Below the pieces are notes generated by a model. The model made no database searches and was not told the origin of the DNA. It worked only from the letters and a program-made list of their open reading frames with translations. From Geodermatophilus sp. DSM 44513 (GTDB taxonomy: Bacteria > Actinomycetota > Actinomycetes > Mycobacteriales > Geodermatophilaceae): DNA of 64,000 bases. The stretch is from NCBI RefSeq assembly GCF_032460525.1, contig NZ_CP135963.1, forward strand, positions 2,046,001-2,110,000, given 5' to 3'. The position numbers and the translations under genes are program-made. Positions 32,262-42,316 of the stretch are shown here, in pieces (the first letter of the stretch is position 1; each line of letters begins with the position of its first letter).

Positions 32262-33068
32262 ATGGACACCGCCCCGTACGACGACGCCGACCTGGAGCTG
32301 GCCCCTCCCCACCCCGCCGACCGCGCGCGCACCGAGGCCGCCGAGGAGGGGGAGCGGCTGCAGAAGGTGCTCGCCCGCGCCGGGGTCGGCTCGCGCCGGG
32401 TCGTGGAGAACATGGTCGACCAGGGGCGGATCAGCGTGAACGGCGCGGTCGTGACCGTGCAGGGCATGCGGGTCGACCCGCTGCGCGACCGGATCGCCGT
32501 CGATGGCAGCCGCATCGAGCTGCGCGACGACAAGGTGACCTACGCGCTGAACAAACCCACCGGCGTCATCACCGCGATGAGCGACGACCGCAACCGCCCG
32601 ACGGTCGGCGACATGGTCGGCGACCTGGCTCCCGGCCTGGTGCACGTCGGCCGGCTGGACCAGGACACCGAGGGCCTGCTGCTGGTCACCAACGACGGCG
32701 AGCTGGCCCACCGGCTGGCCCACCCCTCCTACGAGGTCAAGAAGACCTACCTGGCGCAGGTGTCCGGCTCGGTGCCCCGCGACCTGGGCCGCCGGCTGCG
32801 GGCCGGCGTGCAGTTGGACGACGGCCCGGTGAAGGTCGACTCCTTCCGCCTCGTGGACACCCACGCCGGCCAGTCGGTGGTCGAGGTCGTGCTGCACGAG
32901 GGGCGCAAGCACATCGTGCGGCGGCTGCTGGCCTCCGTCGGCCTGCCGGTGTCCCGGCTGACCCGCACCGCCGTCGGGCCGGTGAAGCTGGAGCGGATGC
33001 GCAGCGGCTCGATCCGCCGGCTCACCCGCGCCGAGCTCGGCGCCCTGGAGGACACCGTCGGGCTCTAG
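32262..33068 (+). CDS. rluB: 23S rRNA pseudouridine synthase RluB type
   Basis: 268 aa. An N-terminal S4 domain (RLQKVLARAGVGSRRVVENM) binds RNA; the RsuA/RluB catalytic domain holds VHVGRLDQDTEGLLLVTNDG near residue 127, where the Asp of GRLDQDT is the catalytic nucleophile, and EGRKHIVRRLLASVG near 212. E. coli RluB makes pseudouridine 2605 in 23S rRNA. It corresponds to Rv1711. The first 25 residues are an acidic extension. The stop TAG overlaps the stop of the convergent ROK gene in a shared CTAG. Confidence 0.92.
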   Translation: MDTAPYDDADLELAPPHPADRARTEAAEEGERLQKVLARAGVGSRRVVENMVDQGRISVNGAVVTVQGMRVDPLRDRIAVDGSRIELRDDKVTYALNKPTGVITAMSDDRNRPTVGDMVGDLAPGLVHVGRLDQDTEGLLLVTNDGELAHRLAHPSYEVKKTYLAQVSGSVPRDLGRRLRAGVQLDDGPVKVDSFRLVDTHAGQSVVEVVLHEGRKHIVRRLLASVGLPVSRLTRTAVGPVKLERMRSGSIRRLTRAELGALEDTVGL

Positions 33069-34240
33069 CCCAGCCGGCGGGCGGGGTCGGCCAGGACGCC
33101 GTCCATCGCCTGCAGCGCCGCGCCCGTGGCCCCCGCGGCCGGTGCCCCGGGCACGGCGAGGACGGCCGGACGGCGCCAGCGCGCCGAGAGCACCCGCGTG
33201 CACAGCAGCTCCTCCAGCCGGGGGCGCAGCACGTCGGCGAGCGCGGCCAGGTGCCCGGTGAGGACGACGACCGGCAGGTCGAGCACGTTGAGCACCCCGG
33301 CCAGCGCCACCCCCAGCGCGTCGGCCGCGGCGTCGAGGGCCCGGCGCACGCGCGGCTCCCCGGCCCGGGCCACGACCTCGGCGAGCGGGGTGTCCGGGGC
33401 CAGCCCGGCGGCGCTGAGCAGCGCGTGCCGTCCGGCGTACTGCTCCAGGCAGCCGGTGGAGCCGCACCGGCAGGCCGGCCCGGCGGGGTCGACGCACACG
33501 TGCCCCACCTCGCCGGCCCACCCGGCGCTGCCGGTCAGCACCCGCCCGCCCAGCACGGCCGCGCCGCCGATGCCGATCTGCCCGGACAGGTACAGGAAGT
33601 CCCGCGTCCGGCCGGGCCGGCCGGGCGCGGCGTCGGCCACCGTCCGCGCGGCCAGGTCGGCCTCGTTGCCGAGCACCGGACGCAGCCCGGCGGGCAGGTG
33701 CGCGGCCAGCAGGTCCGGCGCGGGGACGTCGGTCCAGCCGAGGTTCGGCGCCCGCAGCAGCAGGTCGCCGTCCACCAGACCGGGCAGCGCCAGGCCCGCG
33801 CCGGCCAGCCGGAGCCCCGCGGGCAGGCCGGCCAGCAGGCCGGCGGCCAGGGCGCCCAGCCGGTCCAGCGTGCCCGCCGGGTCGCTGCCGACCAGGTCGT
33901 CGTCCTCGACGTGCTCGGCGACCACCCGGCCGCGCAGGTCGAGCACGCGGGCGGCGAGCAGACCGGCGTCCACCTGCAGGCCCAGCGCCCCGACGCGCGC
34001 GCCGGGCAGCAGCGGCGTCGCCGGGCGCCCGCGCCGGGGCGGGGCCAGGCGCTCGCCCTCGTCGAGCAGCCCGCCCGCGACCAGCTCGTCGACCAGCCGG
34101 GCCGCGGTCGCCCGCGTGGTCCCGGTGCGGGCGGCGACGTCGGCGCGGGACAGCGGGCCGTGGGCGCAGACGGTGCGCAGCACGAGCGCGAGGTTGCTGC
34201 TGCGCAGCGTCGACTGCCGCGCCGCTGGGGTCGGCGTCAC
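33065..34240 (-). CDS. ROK family repressor (XylR-type)
   Basis: 391 aa. A MarR-like winged helix at 15-70 (GPLSRADVAARTGTTRATAA) precedes a ROK sugar-kinase fold. The zinc motif is CRCGSTGCLEQYAG near 250-263. The ATP-binding pieces of true kinases are weak, as expected in repressors. It is divergent from xylA, so it most likely represses xylAB and is released by xylose (inference from family and position). GTG 34240 is preceded by a TAGCCT box 6 nt upstream, so the mRNA is probably leaderless. Confidence 0.88.
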   Translation of the reverse strand: MTPTPAARQSTLRSSNLALVLRTVCAHGPLSRADVAARTGTTRATAARLVDELVAGGLLDEGERLAPPRRGRPATPLLPGARVGALGLQVDAGLLAARVLDLRGRVVAEHVEDDDLVGSDPAGTLDRLGALAAGLLAGLPAGLRLAGAGLALPGLVDGDLLLRAPNLGWTDVPAPDLLAAHLPAGLRPVLGNEADLAARTVADAAPGRPGRTRDFLYLSGQIGIGGAAVLGGRVLTGSAGWAGEVGHVCVDPAGPACRCGSTGCLEQYAGRHALLSAAGLAPDTPLAEVVARAGEPRVRRALDAAADALGVALAGVLNVLDLPVVVLTGHLAALADVLRPRLEELLCTRVLSARWRRPAVLAVPGAPAAGATGAALQAMDGVLADPARRLG

Positions 34241-34243
34241 CCC

Positions 34244-34272
34244 TTGAGGCTAGTGGGCCGGCCGGTTATGTT
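34244..34272 (+). promoter_or_regulatory. xylA promoter
   Basis: TTGAGG (34244-34249) and TATGTT (34267-34272) are separated by exactly 17 nt, a good sigma-70 type promoter. Transcription would start near 34279, about 29 nt before the xylA ATG. Confidence 0.6.
34247..34252 (-). promoter_or_regulatory. -10 box for leaderless ROK repressor gene
   Basis: Reading on the reverse strand, TAGCCT ends 6 nt (CAAGGG) before the GTG at 34240. It overlaps the -35 element of the divergent xylA promoter, so the two promoters compete for the same DNA. Confidence 0.55.
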
Positions 34273-34280
34273 CCATGGAA
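34271..34280. promoter_or_regulatory. Candidate ROK operator at xylA
   Basis: The perfect palindrome TTCCATGGAA overlaps the end of the -10 box and the predicted transcription start, where a bound repressor would block initiation. One flanking base pair also matches on part of the extension. Binding is inferred. Confidence 0.45.
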
Positions 34281-34307
34281 GAACAAACCCGATGGAGGGA
34301 CACCCTT

Positions 34308-35492
34308 ATGACCGCAGAGCCCCGCGACGTCCCGTTCACCTTCGGTCTGTGGACGGTCGGCTGGCCGGCCCGTGACCCCTTCGGCGACGCCACCCGCGCA
34401 GGCCTGGACCCGGTCGAGAGCGTGCACCGGCTGGCCGAGCTGGGCGCCTCCGGCGTGACCTTCCACGACGACGACCTCGTCCCGCCCGGCAGCGGTGACG
34501 CCGACCGGAGCAGGCACGTCGAGCGGTTCAGGGCGGCGCTGGAGGAGACCGGTCTGGTCGTCCCCATGGCCACCACCAACCTGTTCACCCACCCGGTGTT
34601 CAAGGAGGGCGCCCTCACCGCCAACGACCGCGACGTCCGCCGGTACGCGCTGCGCAAGGTCATGCGCAACATGGACCTCGCCGCGGAGCTCGGCGCGCGC
34701 ACCTACGTGCTGTGGGGCGGCCGCGAGGGCGCCGAGGTCGACTCCGCCAAGGACCTGCGGGCGGCGCTGGACCGCTACCGCGAGGGCATCGACACCCTGG
34801 CGCAGTACAGCGAGGAGCGCGGCTACGGCCTGCGGTTCGCCCTGGAGCCCAAGCCGAACGAGCCGCGCGGCGACATCTTCCTGCCCACCATCGGGCACGC
34901 CCTCGGCTTCATCTCCACCCTCGAGCACGCCGACCTGGTCGGCCTGAACCCCGAGGTGGGACACGAGCAGATGGCCGGGCTCAACTTCACGCACGGCATC
35001 GCCCAGGCGCTGTGGCAGGGCAAGCTGTTCCACATCGACCTCAACGGCCAGCACGGGCCGAAGTACGACCAGGACCTGGTGTTCGGCCACGGCGACCTGC
35101 TCAGCGCCTTCGCCACCGTCGACCTGCTCGAGCACGGCGGCCCGGACGGCGGCCCGGCCTACGACGGCCCGCGGCACTTCGACTACAAGCCGCTGCGCAC
35201 CGAGGACCTCGACGGGGTGTGGACCTCCGCGGCGGCCAACATGCGCACCTACCTGCTGCTGCGCGAGCGGGCGGCGGCCTTCCGGGCCGACCCGGAGGTC
35301 GCCGAGGCGCTGGCCGCCGCCCGGGTGCCGGAGCTGGCGCGGCCCACGCTGGCCGACGGGGAGACCGCCGCGGACCTGCTCGCCGACCCCTCGGCGTTCG
35401 AGGAGTTCGACGCCGAGGCCGCCGGCCGCCGTCCGGGCGGGCAGGTGCGGCTGGCCCAGCTGGCGGTGGAGCACCTGATCGGCGCCCGGTGA
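34308..35492 (+). CDS. xylA: Xylose isomerase
   Basis: 394 aa, class I-length actinobacterial enzyme that converts D-xylose to D-xylulose and also D-glucose to D-fructose. Visible are [18 protein letters not shown], the active-site His in [12 protein letters not shown] (near residue 54), [20 protein letters not shown] near 132-151, the metal ligand Glu in [11 protein letters not shown] (near 181), and [16 protein letters not shown] near 217-232. ATG 34308 has GGAGGG 9 nt upstream. Its stop overlaps the xylB start, so both are one operon behind the promoter at 34244. Confidence 0.97.
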   Translation: MTAEPRDVPFTFGLWTVGWPARDPFGDATRAGLDPVESVHRLAELGASGVTFHDDDLVPPGSGDADRSRHVERFRAALEETGLVVPMATTNLFTHPVFKEGALTANDRDVRRYALRKVMRNMDLAAELGARTYVLWGGREGAEVDSAKDLRAALDRYREGIDTLAQYSEERGYGLRFALEPKPNEPRGDIFLPTIGHALGFISTLEHADLVGLNPEVGHEQMAGLNFTHGIAQALWQGKLFHIDLNGQHGPKYDQDLVFGHGDLLSAFATVDLLEHGGPDGGPAYDGPRHFDYKPLRTEDLDGVWTSAAANMRTYLLLRERAAAFRADPEVAEALAAARVPELARPTLADGETAADLLADPSAFEEFDAEAAGRRPGGQVRLAQLAVEHLIGAR

Positions 35493-36892
35493 TGCTCCTG
35501 GTCGCGGGGGTCGACTCCTCGACGCAGGCCTGCAAGGTCGTCGTCCGCGACGCCCGGACCGGCGCGCTGGTGCGCGAGGGCCGGGCGCCGCACCCGGACG
35601 GCACCGAGATCGACCCGGCCGCCTGGGAGTCCGCGCTGCAGCGGGCGCTGGCGCAGGCCGGCGGGCTGGACGACGTCGCGGCGCTCGCCGTGGGCGGCCA
35701 GCAGCACGGCATGGTGTGCCTGGACGACGCCGGCGCGGTGGTCCGCGACGCGCTGCTGTGGAACGACACCCGCTCGGCCGGCGCGGCCCGGGACCTCACC
35801 GCCGAGCTCGGCGGCGGGCAGGCCTGGGCCGACGCGGTGGGCGTGGTGCCGGTGGCCTCCTTCACGGTGACCAAGCTGCGCTGGCTGGCCGAGCACGAAC
35901 CGGGCAACGCCGCCCGCACCGCCGCGGTCTGCCTGCCGCACGACTGGCTGACCTGGCGGCTGGCCGGCTCGCCCGGTGCCGAGGCGCTGGTCACCGACCG
36001 CGGCGACGCCAGCGGCACCGGCTACTGGTCCGCGGCGACGGGGGAGTACCGGGCCGACCTGCTGGAGCGCGCCCTCGGCTCCGCCGCGCTGGTCCCGCGG
36101 GTGCTCGGCCCGGCCGAGCGCGCCGGGTCGACGCCGGACGGGGTGGTACTGGGCCCGGGGACCGGCGACAACGCCGCCGCGGCGCTGGGCCTGGCCGCCG
36201 AGCCCGGCGACGTCGTCTGCTCGGTCGGCACCTCCGGCGTCGTGTCGATCGTCTCCACCACCCCGGCCGCCGACCCGTCCGGCACCGTCGCGGGGTTCGC
36301 CGACGCCACCGGCCGGTTCCTGCCGCTGGTCGCCACCCTCAACGCTGCCCGTGTGCTCGACGCGACCGCCCGGCTGCTCGGGGTGGACCTCGACGGGCTG
36401 TCCCGGCTGGCGCTGTCCGCCCCGCCCGGAGCCGGCGGGCTGGTGCTGGTGCCCTACCTGGAGGGCGAGCGGACGCCGGACCGCCCGGAGTCCACCGGCG
36501 CCCTGCACGGTCTGACGCTGGCCACCGCGGAGCCCGCGCACCTGGCCCGCGCCGCGGTGGAGGGGCTGCTGTGCGGGCTGGCCGACGGGCTGGACGCCGT
36601 CGCCGCCACCGGTACCGCGGTCCGGCGGGTGCTGCTCGTCGGCGGGGGTGCCCGGTCGGAGGCGCTGCGGCGGATCGCCCCTGCCGTCCTCGGGGTGCCG
36701 GTGCTCGCACCGCCGCCGGGGGAGTACGTGGCCGACGGCGCGGCCCGGCAGGCGGCCTGGGTGCTGGCCGGCGGTGACACCCCGCCGGAGTGGGAGCGGC
36801 CGGGCACCGAGCGGTACGAGGCCGACCCGGTGCCGCGGGTGCGCGAGCGCTACGCCGAGGTCCGCGACCTCACCGCCCCCCGCCCGCGCTGA
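35492..36892 (+). CDS. xylB: Xylulokinase
   Basis: 466 aa, FGGY carbohydrate kinase that phosphorylates D-xylulose with [20 protein letters not shown] at the N-terminus is the phosphate-1 motif, followed by [19 protein letters not shown] and the catalytic Asp in [12 protein letters not shown] (near residue 171). The C-terminal ATP domain has [16 protein letters not shown] near 380. ATG 35492 overlaps the xylA stop (TGATG). The product, xylulose 5-phosphate, enters the pentose phosphate pathway. Confidence 0.95.
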   Translation: MLLVAGVDSSTQACKVVVRDARTGALVREGRAPHPDGTEIDPAAWESALQRALAQAGGLDDVAALAVGGQQHGMVCLDDAGAVVRDALLWNDTRSAGAARDLTAELGGGQAWADAVGVVPVASFTVTKLRWLAEHEPGNAARTAAVCLPHDWLTWRLAGSPGAEALVTDRGDASGTGYWSAATGEYRADLLERALGSAALVPRVLGPAERAGSTPDGVVLGPGTGDNAAAALGLAAEPGDVVCSVGTSGVVSIVSTTPAADPSGTVAGFADATGRFLPLVATLNAARVLDATARLLGVDLDGLSRLALSAPPGAGGLVLVPYLEGERTPDRPESTGALHGLTLATAEPAHLARAAVEGLLCGLADGLDAVAATGTAVRRVLLVGGGARSEALRRIAPAVLGVPVLAPPPGEYVADGAARQAAWVLAGGDTPPEWERPGTERYEADPVPRVRERYAEVRDLTAPRPR

Positions 36893-36902
36893 CCGGGCCA
36901 GC

Positions 36903-37001
36903 CTCCCGCGCGCGGAAGCTCGCCGCACCCTGCCCCCAGCGGACTTCCGCGCGCGGAAGGCCGCGTCGCCTCGCCCCGGGACGGCCTTCCGCGCGCGGGA
37001 G
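36903..37001. repeat. Three evenly spaced copies of palindrome CTTCCGCGCGCGGAAG
   Basis: Near-identical 16-bp palindromes stand at 36903-36918, 36944-36959 and 36986-37001, with 41- and 42-nt steps. The middle copy is perfect; the outer two have one T-to-C or A-to-G change each. They fill the gap after xylB. Each can form a hairpin, so they may end the xyl transcript; the even spacing of about four helical turns also suits protein binding. Confidence 0.75.
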
Positions 37002-37111
37002 GCCGCCGGGAGGCCGGTGGACGACGCCGGGCGGGCCGGGTGGCGGGGCATACCTAGACTCGACCGAGGGCCACGGCGACCCGTGGGCCCGCAGCGATCG
37101 AGGAGAGTGCA

Positions 37112-37474
37112 GTGGCCGTCCGAGCCATCCGGGGTGCGACGCAGGTCGACGCCGACGAGCGGGAGCAGGTCCTCGACGCGACCCGCGAACTGGTCAGCGC
37201 GGTGATGGAGCGCAACCGGCTGGAGCACGACGACGTCATCAGCATCCTGTTCACCGCCACCCCCGACCTGGTCTCGGAGTTCCCCGCGCTGGCCGCCCGC
37301 GAGCTGGGCTTCGGCGACGTCCCGCTGATGTGCGCCACCGAGATCGGCGTCCCGCACGCGCTGCCGCGGGTGCTGCGGCTGATGGCGCACGTGGAGACCG
37401 ACCGGCCGCGCGCCGAGGTGCAGCACGTGTACCTGCGCGGGGCGACGGCGCTGCGGCGGGACATCGCCCAGTGA
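37112..37474 (+). CDS. aroH: Chorismate mutase, AroH class
   Basis: 120 aa. It converts chorismate to prephenate for Phe and Tyr synthesis. This is the trimeric beta-barrel AroH class and not the helical AroQ: VRAIRGATQVDADEREQV, then ILFTATPDLVSEFPALAAR, CATEIGVPHALPRVLRL and AEVQHVYLRGATALRRD are all typical, with active-site Arg in RAIRGA and Glu/Arg following. GTG 37112 has GAGGAG upstream. TAGACT at 37055-37060 is a possible -10 box. In this window it precedes cmk. Confidence 0.94.
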   Translation: MAVRAIRGATQVDADEREQVLDATRELVSAVMERNRLEHDDVISILFTATPDLVSEFPALAARELGFGDVPLMCATEIGVPHALPRVLRLMAHVETDRPRAEVQHVYLRGATALRRDIAQ

Positions 37475-37476
37475 GC

Positions 37477-37490
37477 GAGCTCGCGAGCTC
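37477..37490. repeat. Palindrome GAGCTCGCGAGCTC
   Basis: A perfect 14-bp palindrome directly after the aroH stop and before cmk. It could be a weak terminator or attenuator; no U tract follows. Confidence 0.4.
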
Positions 37491-37548
37491 ACGGGTGGGC
37501 ACAGCAGCGTCGCGAGTGCGGCCGACGAGCGTCAGCGAGGAGTCCGTC

Positions 37549-38280
37549 ATGAGCGAGGGACGAGCGGACACCACTGTGCGCAGCGATCGCACAGTGAGCG
37601 ACTTCGTGGGGCAGGTGGCCCTGGACGGCCCGTCGGGGACGGGCAAGTCCAGCGTCGCCCGTGAGGCGGCCACCCGGCTGGGCGCGGCCTACCTGGACAC
37701 CGGGGCGATGTACCGCGCGGCGACCGTCGCGGTGCTGGACGCCGGGGTGGACCCGGAGGACGCCGAGGCCGTCGCCGCCGTGGTCGCCGCGGCGCACATC
37801 GAGGTCGGGACGCAGGCGCAGACCGAGCTGGTGGAGGTGGACGGCGTGGACGTCGCCGTGCGCATCCGCAGCGCGGAGGTCACCCGCGCGGTGTCGGCGG
37901 TCTCCGCGGTGCCCTCGGTGCGCCGCCGGCTGGTCGACCAGCAGCGCGCGCTGGTGGCGTCGGCCGACGCGGTCGTCGTCGAGGGCCGCGACATCGGCAC
38001 CGTCGTGCTGCCCGAGGCGACGCTGAAGGTGTACCTGACCGCGGCGCCCGAGGCCCGCGCCGAGCGGCGGGCCGCCCAGCTGGGCACCACCGACCCGGCG
38101 GAGGTGGCCGAGCTGGCCGCCGACCTGCGCCGCCGCGACGAGTACGACAGCAGCCGCGCGGACAGCCCGCTGCGTCCCGCGGAGGACGCCGTGGTCGTCG
38201 ACAGCACCCACCTGGACCGCGAGGGCGTCGTCGACCGGGTGGTCGAGCTGGCGCTGTCGACGGTGGGGGCCGCGCGGTGA
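37549..38280 (+). CDS. cmk: Cytidylate kinase
   Basis: 243 aa. It phosphorylates CMP and dCMP with ATP. The P-loop is [17 protein letters not shown] near residue 24-40, then [16 protein letters not shown] near 46, and [13 protein letters not shown] near 145; the end [18 protein letters not shown] is a family segment. ATG 37549 with CGAGGAG upstream is chosen; an earlier GTG at 37471 in frame would add 26 poorly conserved residues. The stop overlaps der by 4 nt, the conserved cmk-der pair (Rv1712-Rv1713). Confidence 0.95.
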   Translation: MSEGRADTTVRSDRTVSDFVGQVALDGPSGTGKSSVAREAATRLGAAYLDTGAMYRAATVAVLDAGVDPEDAEAVAAVVAAAHIEVGTQAQTELVEVDGVDVAVRIRSAEVTRAVSAVSAVPSVRRRLVDQQRALVASADAVVVEGRDIGTVVLPEATLKVYLTAAPEARAERRAAQLGTTDPAEVAELAADLRRRDEYDSSRADSPLRPAEDAVVVDSTHLDREGVVDRVVELALSTVGAAR

Positions 38281-39623
38281 GCGAGCAGACCGGGCCGCTG
38301 CCGGTGGTGGCCGTCGTCGGGCGGCCCAACGTCGGCAAGTCCACCCTGGTCAACCGCTTCCTGGGCCGCCGGGCCGCCGTCGTCCAGGACACCCCGGGCG
38401 TCACCCGTGACCGGATCGCCTACGAGGCGCTGTGGAACGGCAAGCGGTTCACCGTCGTCGACACCGGCGGCTGGGACCCCAAGGCCAGCGGCCTGGGTGC
38501 CTCGATCACCCGCCAGGCCGAGTACGCGATGAAGACCGCCGACGTCATCGTGTTCGTCGTCGACAGCCAGGTCGGCGCGACCGACACCGACCTGGCCGCC
38601 GCGCGGATCCTGCGCCGCAGCGACCGCCCGGTGATCCCGGTGGCCAACAAGGTCGACGACGAGCGCAGCGAGGCCAACGCCTCGGAGCTGTGGTCACTCG
38701 GTCTCGGGGAGCCGCAGCCGGTGAGCGCGCTGCACGGACGGGCCAGCGGTGACCTGCTGGACCTGATCCTGGACGCGCTGCCCGAGGCGCCGCGGGAGCA
38801 GGAGGACGAGGCGGGCGGCCCGCGGCGGGTGGCGCTGGTCGGGCGGCCGAACGTCGGCAAGTCCAGCCTGATCAACCGGGTGGCCCGCGAGGAGCGCTCG
38901 GTCGTGGACGCGCGCGCCGGCACCACCGTCGACCCGGTCGACTCGATCGTGACCCTGGGCGGCGAGGAGTGGCGGTTCGTCGACACCGCGGGGCTGCGCC
39001 GCAGGGTGAACAACGCCAGCGGCATGGAGTACTACGCCAGCCTGCGTACCGAGGCCGCCATCCAGGCCGCCGAGGTCGCCGTCGTCCTGCTGGCCGCCGA
39101 CGAGGTGGTCAGCGAGCAGGACCAGCGGGTGATCACCCAGGTGGTCGAGGCCGGCCGCGCGCTGGTCATCGCGTTCAACAAGTGGGACACCCTCGACGAG
39201 GACCGCCGCCTGCAGTTGGAGCGCGAGGTCGAGCGCGACCTGGCCCGGGTGAGGTGGGCCGCGCGGGTCAACATCTCGGCGCTGACCGGCCGCGGCGTGG
39301 ACAAGCTGGCCCAGCACCTGCGCGAGGCGCTGGCCTCCTGGGAGGCGCGCGTGCCGACGGCGGAGCTGAACGCCTACGTCCGCCAGCTGGTGCAGGAGAC
39401 GCCGCCGCCGGCCCGGGGCGGGCGCGCCCCGAAGGTCAAGTACGTGACGCAGGCCGACGTCCGCCCGCCCCGGTTCGTGGTGTTCTCCACCGGGTTCCTC
39501 GAGGCCGGCTACCGGCGGTTCCTGGAGCGCAAGATCCGGGAGCGGTGGGACTTCTCCGGGACGCCGATCGAGATCTCGGTGAAGGTCCGCGAGGGGCGGG
39601 GGACCGAGAAGCCCAGGCGCTGA
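38277..39623 (+). CDS. der: Ribosome-assembly GTPase Der (EngA)
   Basis: 448 aa with two GTPase domains in tandem. Domain 1: G1 [16 protein letters not shown] near 12, G3 DTGGW near 63, G4 NKVDDE near 125. Domain 2: [16 protein letters not shown] near 187, DTAGLRRR near 235, NKWDTLDED near 300. The C-terminal KH-like domain (about 360-448) starts [16 protein letters not shown]. It matures the 50S subunit. It ends the conserved backbone block; the next gene is convergent 19 bp away. Confidence 0.97.
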   Translation: MSEQTGPLPVVAVVGRPNVGKSTLVNRFLGRRAAVVQDTPGVTRDRIAYEALWNGKRFTVVDTGGWDPKASGLGASITRQAEYAMKTADVIVFVVDSQVGATDTDLAAARILRRSDRPVIPVANKVDDERSEANASELWSLGLGEPQPVSALHGRASGDLLDLILDALPEAPREQEDEAGGPRRVALVGRPNVGKSSLINRVAREERSVVDARAGTTVDPVDSIVTLGGEEWRFVDTAGLRRRVNNASGMEYYASLRTEAAIQAAEVAVVLLAADEVVSEQDQRVITQVVEAGRALVIAFNKWDTLDEDRRLQLEREVERDLARVRWAARVNISALTGRGVDKLAQHLREALASWEARVPTAELNAYVRQLVQETPPPARGGRAPKVKYVTQADVRPPRFVVFSTGFLEAGYRRFLERKIRERWDFSGTPIEISVKVREGRGTEKPRR

Positions 39624-39642
39624 CCGCCGCGGGGCGGGCCGG

Positions 39643-41330
39643 CTACAGGAAGTCCAGGTCGGCGCCCTGCGACGCGGGCAGCACCGTGGTGGCGTACAGG
39701 TGCCGCCAGCCCCGGGGCGGGACGGCGAACGGCGGCAGGTCAGCGCGCCTGCGCTCCAGCTCCTCGGCGTCCACCAGCAGGTCGATCCGCCGTCCGGGTA
39801 CGTCGAGCTCGACGAGGTCGCCGTCCCGGACCAGGGCGAGCGGTCCGCCCGCGGCGCTCTCCGGGCAGCAGTGCAGGACGACGGTGCCGTAGGACGTGCC
39901 GCTCATCCGGGCGTCGGAGACGCGGACCATGTCCCGGACCCCGGCCTCGGCGAGCCTGCGGGGGATGGGCAGCGACCCGGCCTCCGGCATGCCCGCCGCG
40001 ATCGGGCCGGCGTTGCGCATGACCAGGACGTGGTCGGCGGTCACCTCCAGGTCGGGGTCGTCCAGGCGCCGCGCGGCGTCCTCGGGGGAGTCGAACACCA
40101 GCGCCGGGCCCCGGTGCTGCAGCAGGCCGGGGGTGGCGGCGGAGGCCTTGATCACCGCACCGTCGGGCGCCAGCGACCCCCGGAGGACGGCCAGGGCGCC
40201 GGGGGGTCCGAGCGGGTCGTCGAGGGTGCGGACGACCGTCTGCCAGGCGCCGGGTGGAGGGACCGACGCGAGGTGCTCGCCCAGCGACGTCCCGCCTGGA
40301 CCCCGACGTGGTCGAGGTCCAGGCGGCTCTCCAGCACCTTGAGCAGCGCGGGGACGCCGCCGGCGTGGTGCAGGTCCTCCATGTACTGCGACCCGGAGGG
40401 CTTGAGGTCCAGCAGCAGGGGCGTGTCGCGGGAGACGCGGTCGAAGTCGTCCAGCGTGAGGTCCACGCCGGCCCGCCGGGCCACCGCGAGCAGGTGGACG
40501 ACCGCGTTGGTCGAGCCGCCCGTCGCCGCCAGCACGACCAGCGCGTTCTCGAACGCCGCACGCGTCATGACCTCGCGCGGCAGCAGCGGGTCGCGGGCGA
40601 GGGCGACGGCGCGCCGCCCGCTGAGGGTGCCGTGGCGCAGCCGGTCACCGGACGGGGCCGGGGGCGTGGCGCCGCCGGGCAGCATCATCCCCAGCGTCTC
40701 GGCCATGGCCGCCATGGTCGAGGCGGTGCCCATCACCATGCAGGTGCCCGCGGTGGTGACCAGCGCGGACTCGACCGCCCGGATCCGGCCCTCGTCCAGC
40801 TCGCCGCTGCGGTGCCGGGCCCAGAAGCGCCGGCAGTCCGTGCAGGCGCCGAGCCGCTCGCCCTCGAAGGAGCCGGACGTCATCGAGCCGACGACGTCCA
40901 CGACCACCGGCACCTCCGAGGAGGCGGCGGCCATGAGCTGGGCCGGCACGGTCTTGTCGCACCCGCCGAGCAGCACGACGGCGTCCATCGGCTGGGCGCG
41001 GACCATCTCCTCGGTCTCCATGGCCAGGAGGTTGCGGTAGAGCATGGTGGGGGCCGCGAAGCTCTCGTGCAGGCTGATCGTGGGGAACACGAACGGCAGC
41101 CCGCCGGCCTCGAGCACGCCGCGCTTGACCTGCTCGACGAGGGCGGGCATCAGCCGGTGGCAGGGGTTGTAGTCCGAGCCGAGGTCGGCGATGCCGACGA
41201 ACGGGCGGGACAGGTCGTCGGCGTCGTAGCCGGCCCCGGCGAGGAAGGCCGCGCGCAGGTACCGGCTGAAGCCGGCGTCCCCGTAGGACGACGTGTTGCG
41301 GGCCACGCCGCGGGGCGCGTCCTGGCTCAT
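39643..41330 (-). pseudogene. IlvD/Edd family dehydratase, single-base frameshift
   Basis: The intact reading would give about 562 aa, but the frame breaks near 40291. Up to there the protein reads YNPCHRLMPALVEQVKRG, LGGCDKTVPAQLMAAASSE and LGACTDCRRFW, with the cluster-ligand cysteines of IlvD/Edd iron-sulphur dehydratases. The remainder (DGAVIKASAATPGLLQHRGP to the end) continues in another frame. At the break, CAGGCGGGACGTCG needs one more G to stay in frame, so a G4 run has become G3. The YRNLLAMETEEMVRAQPMDA segment looks more like sugar-acid (arabonate/xylonate) dehydratases than IlvD, fitting the nearby xylose genes. A sequencing error in the G run is equally possible. Confidence 0.85.
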
Positions 41331-41410
41331 GCGCCCACTCTGCTGGACGGGCGGGTGACGCGCCGGTCCGCCCACCGATGAGTCCGGCGGCCGGCGGCGG
41401 TCCACCCCGC

Positions 41411-42286
41411 ATGACGCACACCCTGCAGACCCCCGGCGCCGTCCTCACCTACGACGTCCGTCCCGGCACCTCGGCCACGGAGCCGCCGCTGCTGCTCGTC
41501 GGCTCCCCGATGGGCGCGGCCGGCTTCGGCACGCTGGCCGGCCACGTCCCCGACCGCACCGTGGTCACCGTCGACCCGCGCGGCGTGGAGCGCAGCCGGC
41601 GCACCGACGGCGCCACCGAGACGACGCCGGAGGAGCACGCGGACGACCTGTCCCGGCTGATCGCCAGCCTGGACGCCGGCCCGGTCGACGTGTTCGGCAG
41701 CAGCGGGGGAGCGGTGAACGCCCTCGTGCTCGTCGCCCGCCGTCCCGACCAGGTGCGCACCCTGGTGGCGCACGAGCCGCCGGCGCTGCAGCTGCTGCCC
41801 GACCGGGAGGCGGCGCTGGCCGCCACCCGGGCGGTGCACGCGGCCTACGTCGACCGCGGCTTCGGTGCCGGCATGGCGGGCTTCATCCGGCTGGTCGGGC
41901 ACCGCGGGCCGGTGCCCGCCGACCTGGGGCCCGCGCCCGACCCGGCCGCGTTCGGGCTGCCGGCCGGGGACGACGGCTCCCGGGACGACGCCCTGCTCGG
42001 GCACAACCTGCTCACCTGCACGCACCACGAGCACGACCTCGACGCGCTGCGGGCGGCGTCCACGCGGGTGGTCGTCGCGGTCGGTGCCGGGTCGGCCGGG
42101 GAGTTGGCGCACCGCTGCGGGCTGGCGCTGGCCGAGCGGCTGGGCAGCGCCCCGGCGGTGTTCCCCGGCGACCACGGCGGCTTCCTCGGCGGGGAGTACG
42201 GGATGACCGGGGAGCCGGAGGCCTTCGCCGCGCGGCTGCGGGAGGTGCTGGCCGCCGACCGGACCCCGGCCGTGGCGGGCGGCTGA
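41411..42286 (+). CDS. Alpha/beta hydrolase
   Basis: 291 aa. The nucleophile elbow is VDVFGSSGGAVNAL near residue 95-108 (Ser in GSSGG), the oxyanion region LLLVGSPMGAAGF near 28, and the catalytic His in PGDHGGFLGGEYGM near 255. Asp is probably in the TVDPRGVERS or VAVGAGSAG region. No specific substrate can be named. There is no clear ribosome-binding site; ATG 41411 is the natural start. It is divergent from the broken dehydratase gene by 80 bp. Confidence 0.82.
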   Translation: MTHTLQTPGAVLTYDVRPGTSATEPPLLLVGSPMGAAGFGTLAGHVPDRTVVTVDPRGVERSRRTDGATETTPEEHADDLSRLIASLDAGPVDVFGSSGGAVNALVLVARRPDQVRTLVAHEPPALQLLPDREAALAATRAVHAAYVDRGFGAGMAGFIRLVGHRGPVPADLGPAPDPAAFGLPAGDDGSRDDALLGHNLLTCTHHEHDLDALRAASTRVVVAVGAGSAGELAHRCGLALAERLGSAPAVFPGDHGGFLGGEYGMTGEPEAFAARLREVLAADRTPAVAGG

Positions 42287-42316
42287 CCACCGGCCGGGGC
42301 CGGCCGGGGGGTGCGG

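Noticed and set aside
36903..37001. CRISPR array
   Set aside because: Three palindromic 16-bp units with 25-nt gaps and no cas genes nearby; units are too short and too few.
39643..40155. Separate small gene of 170 codons starting at ATG 40155
   Set aside because: Its sequence is the C-terminal part of the IlvD/Edd dehydratase and continues the upstream frame after one missing base.
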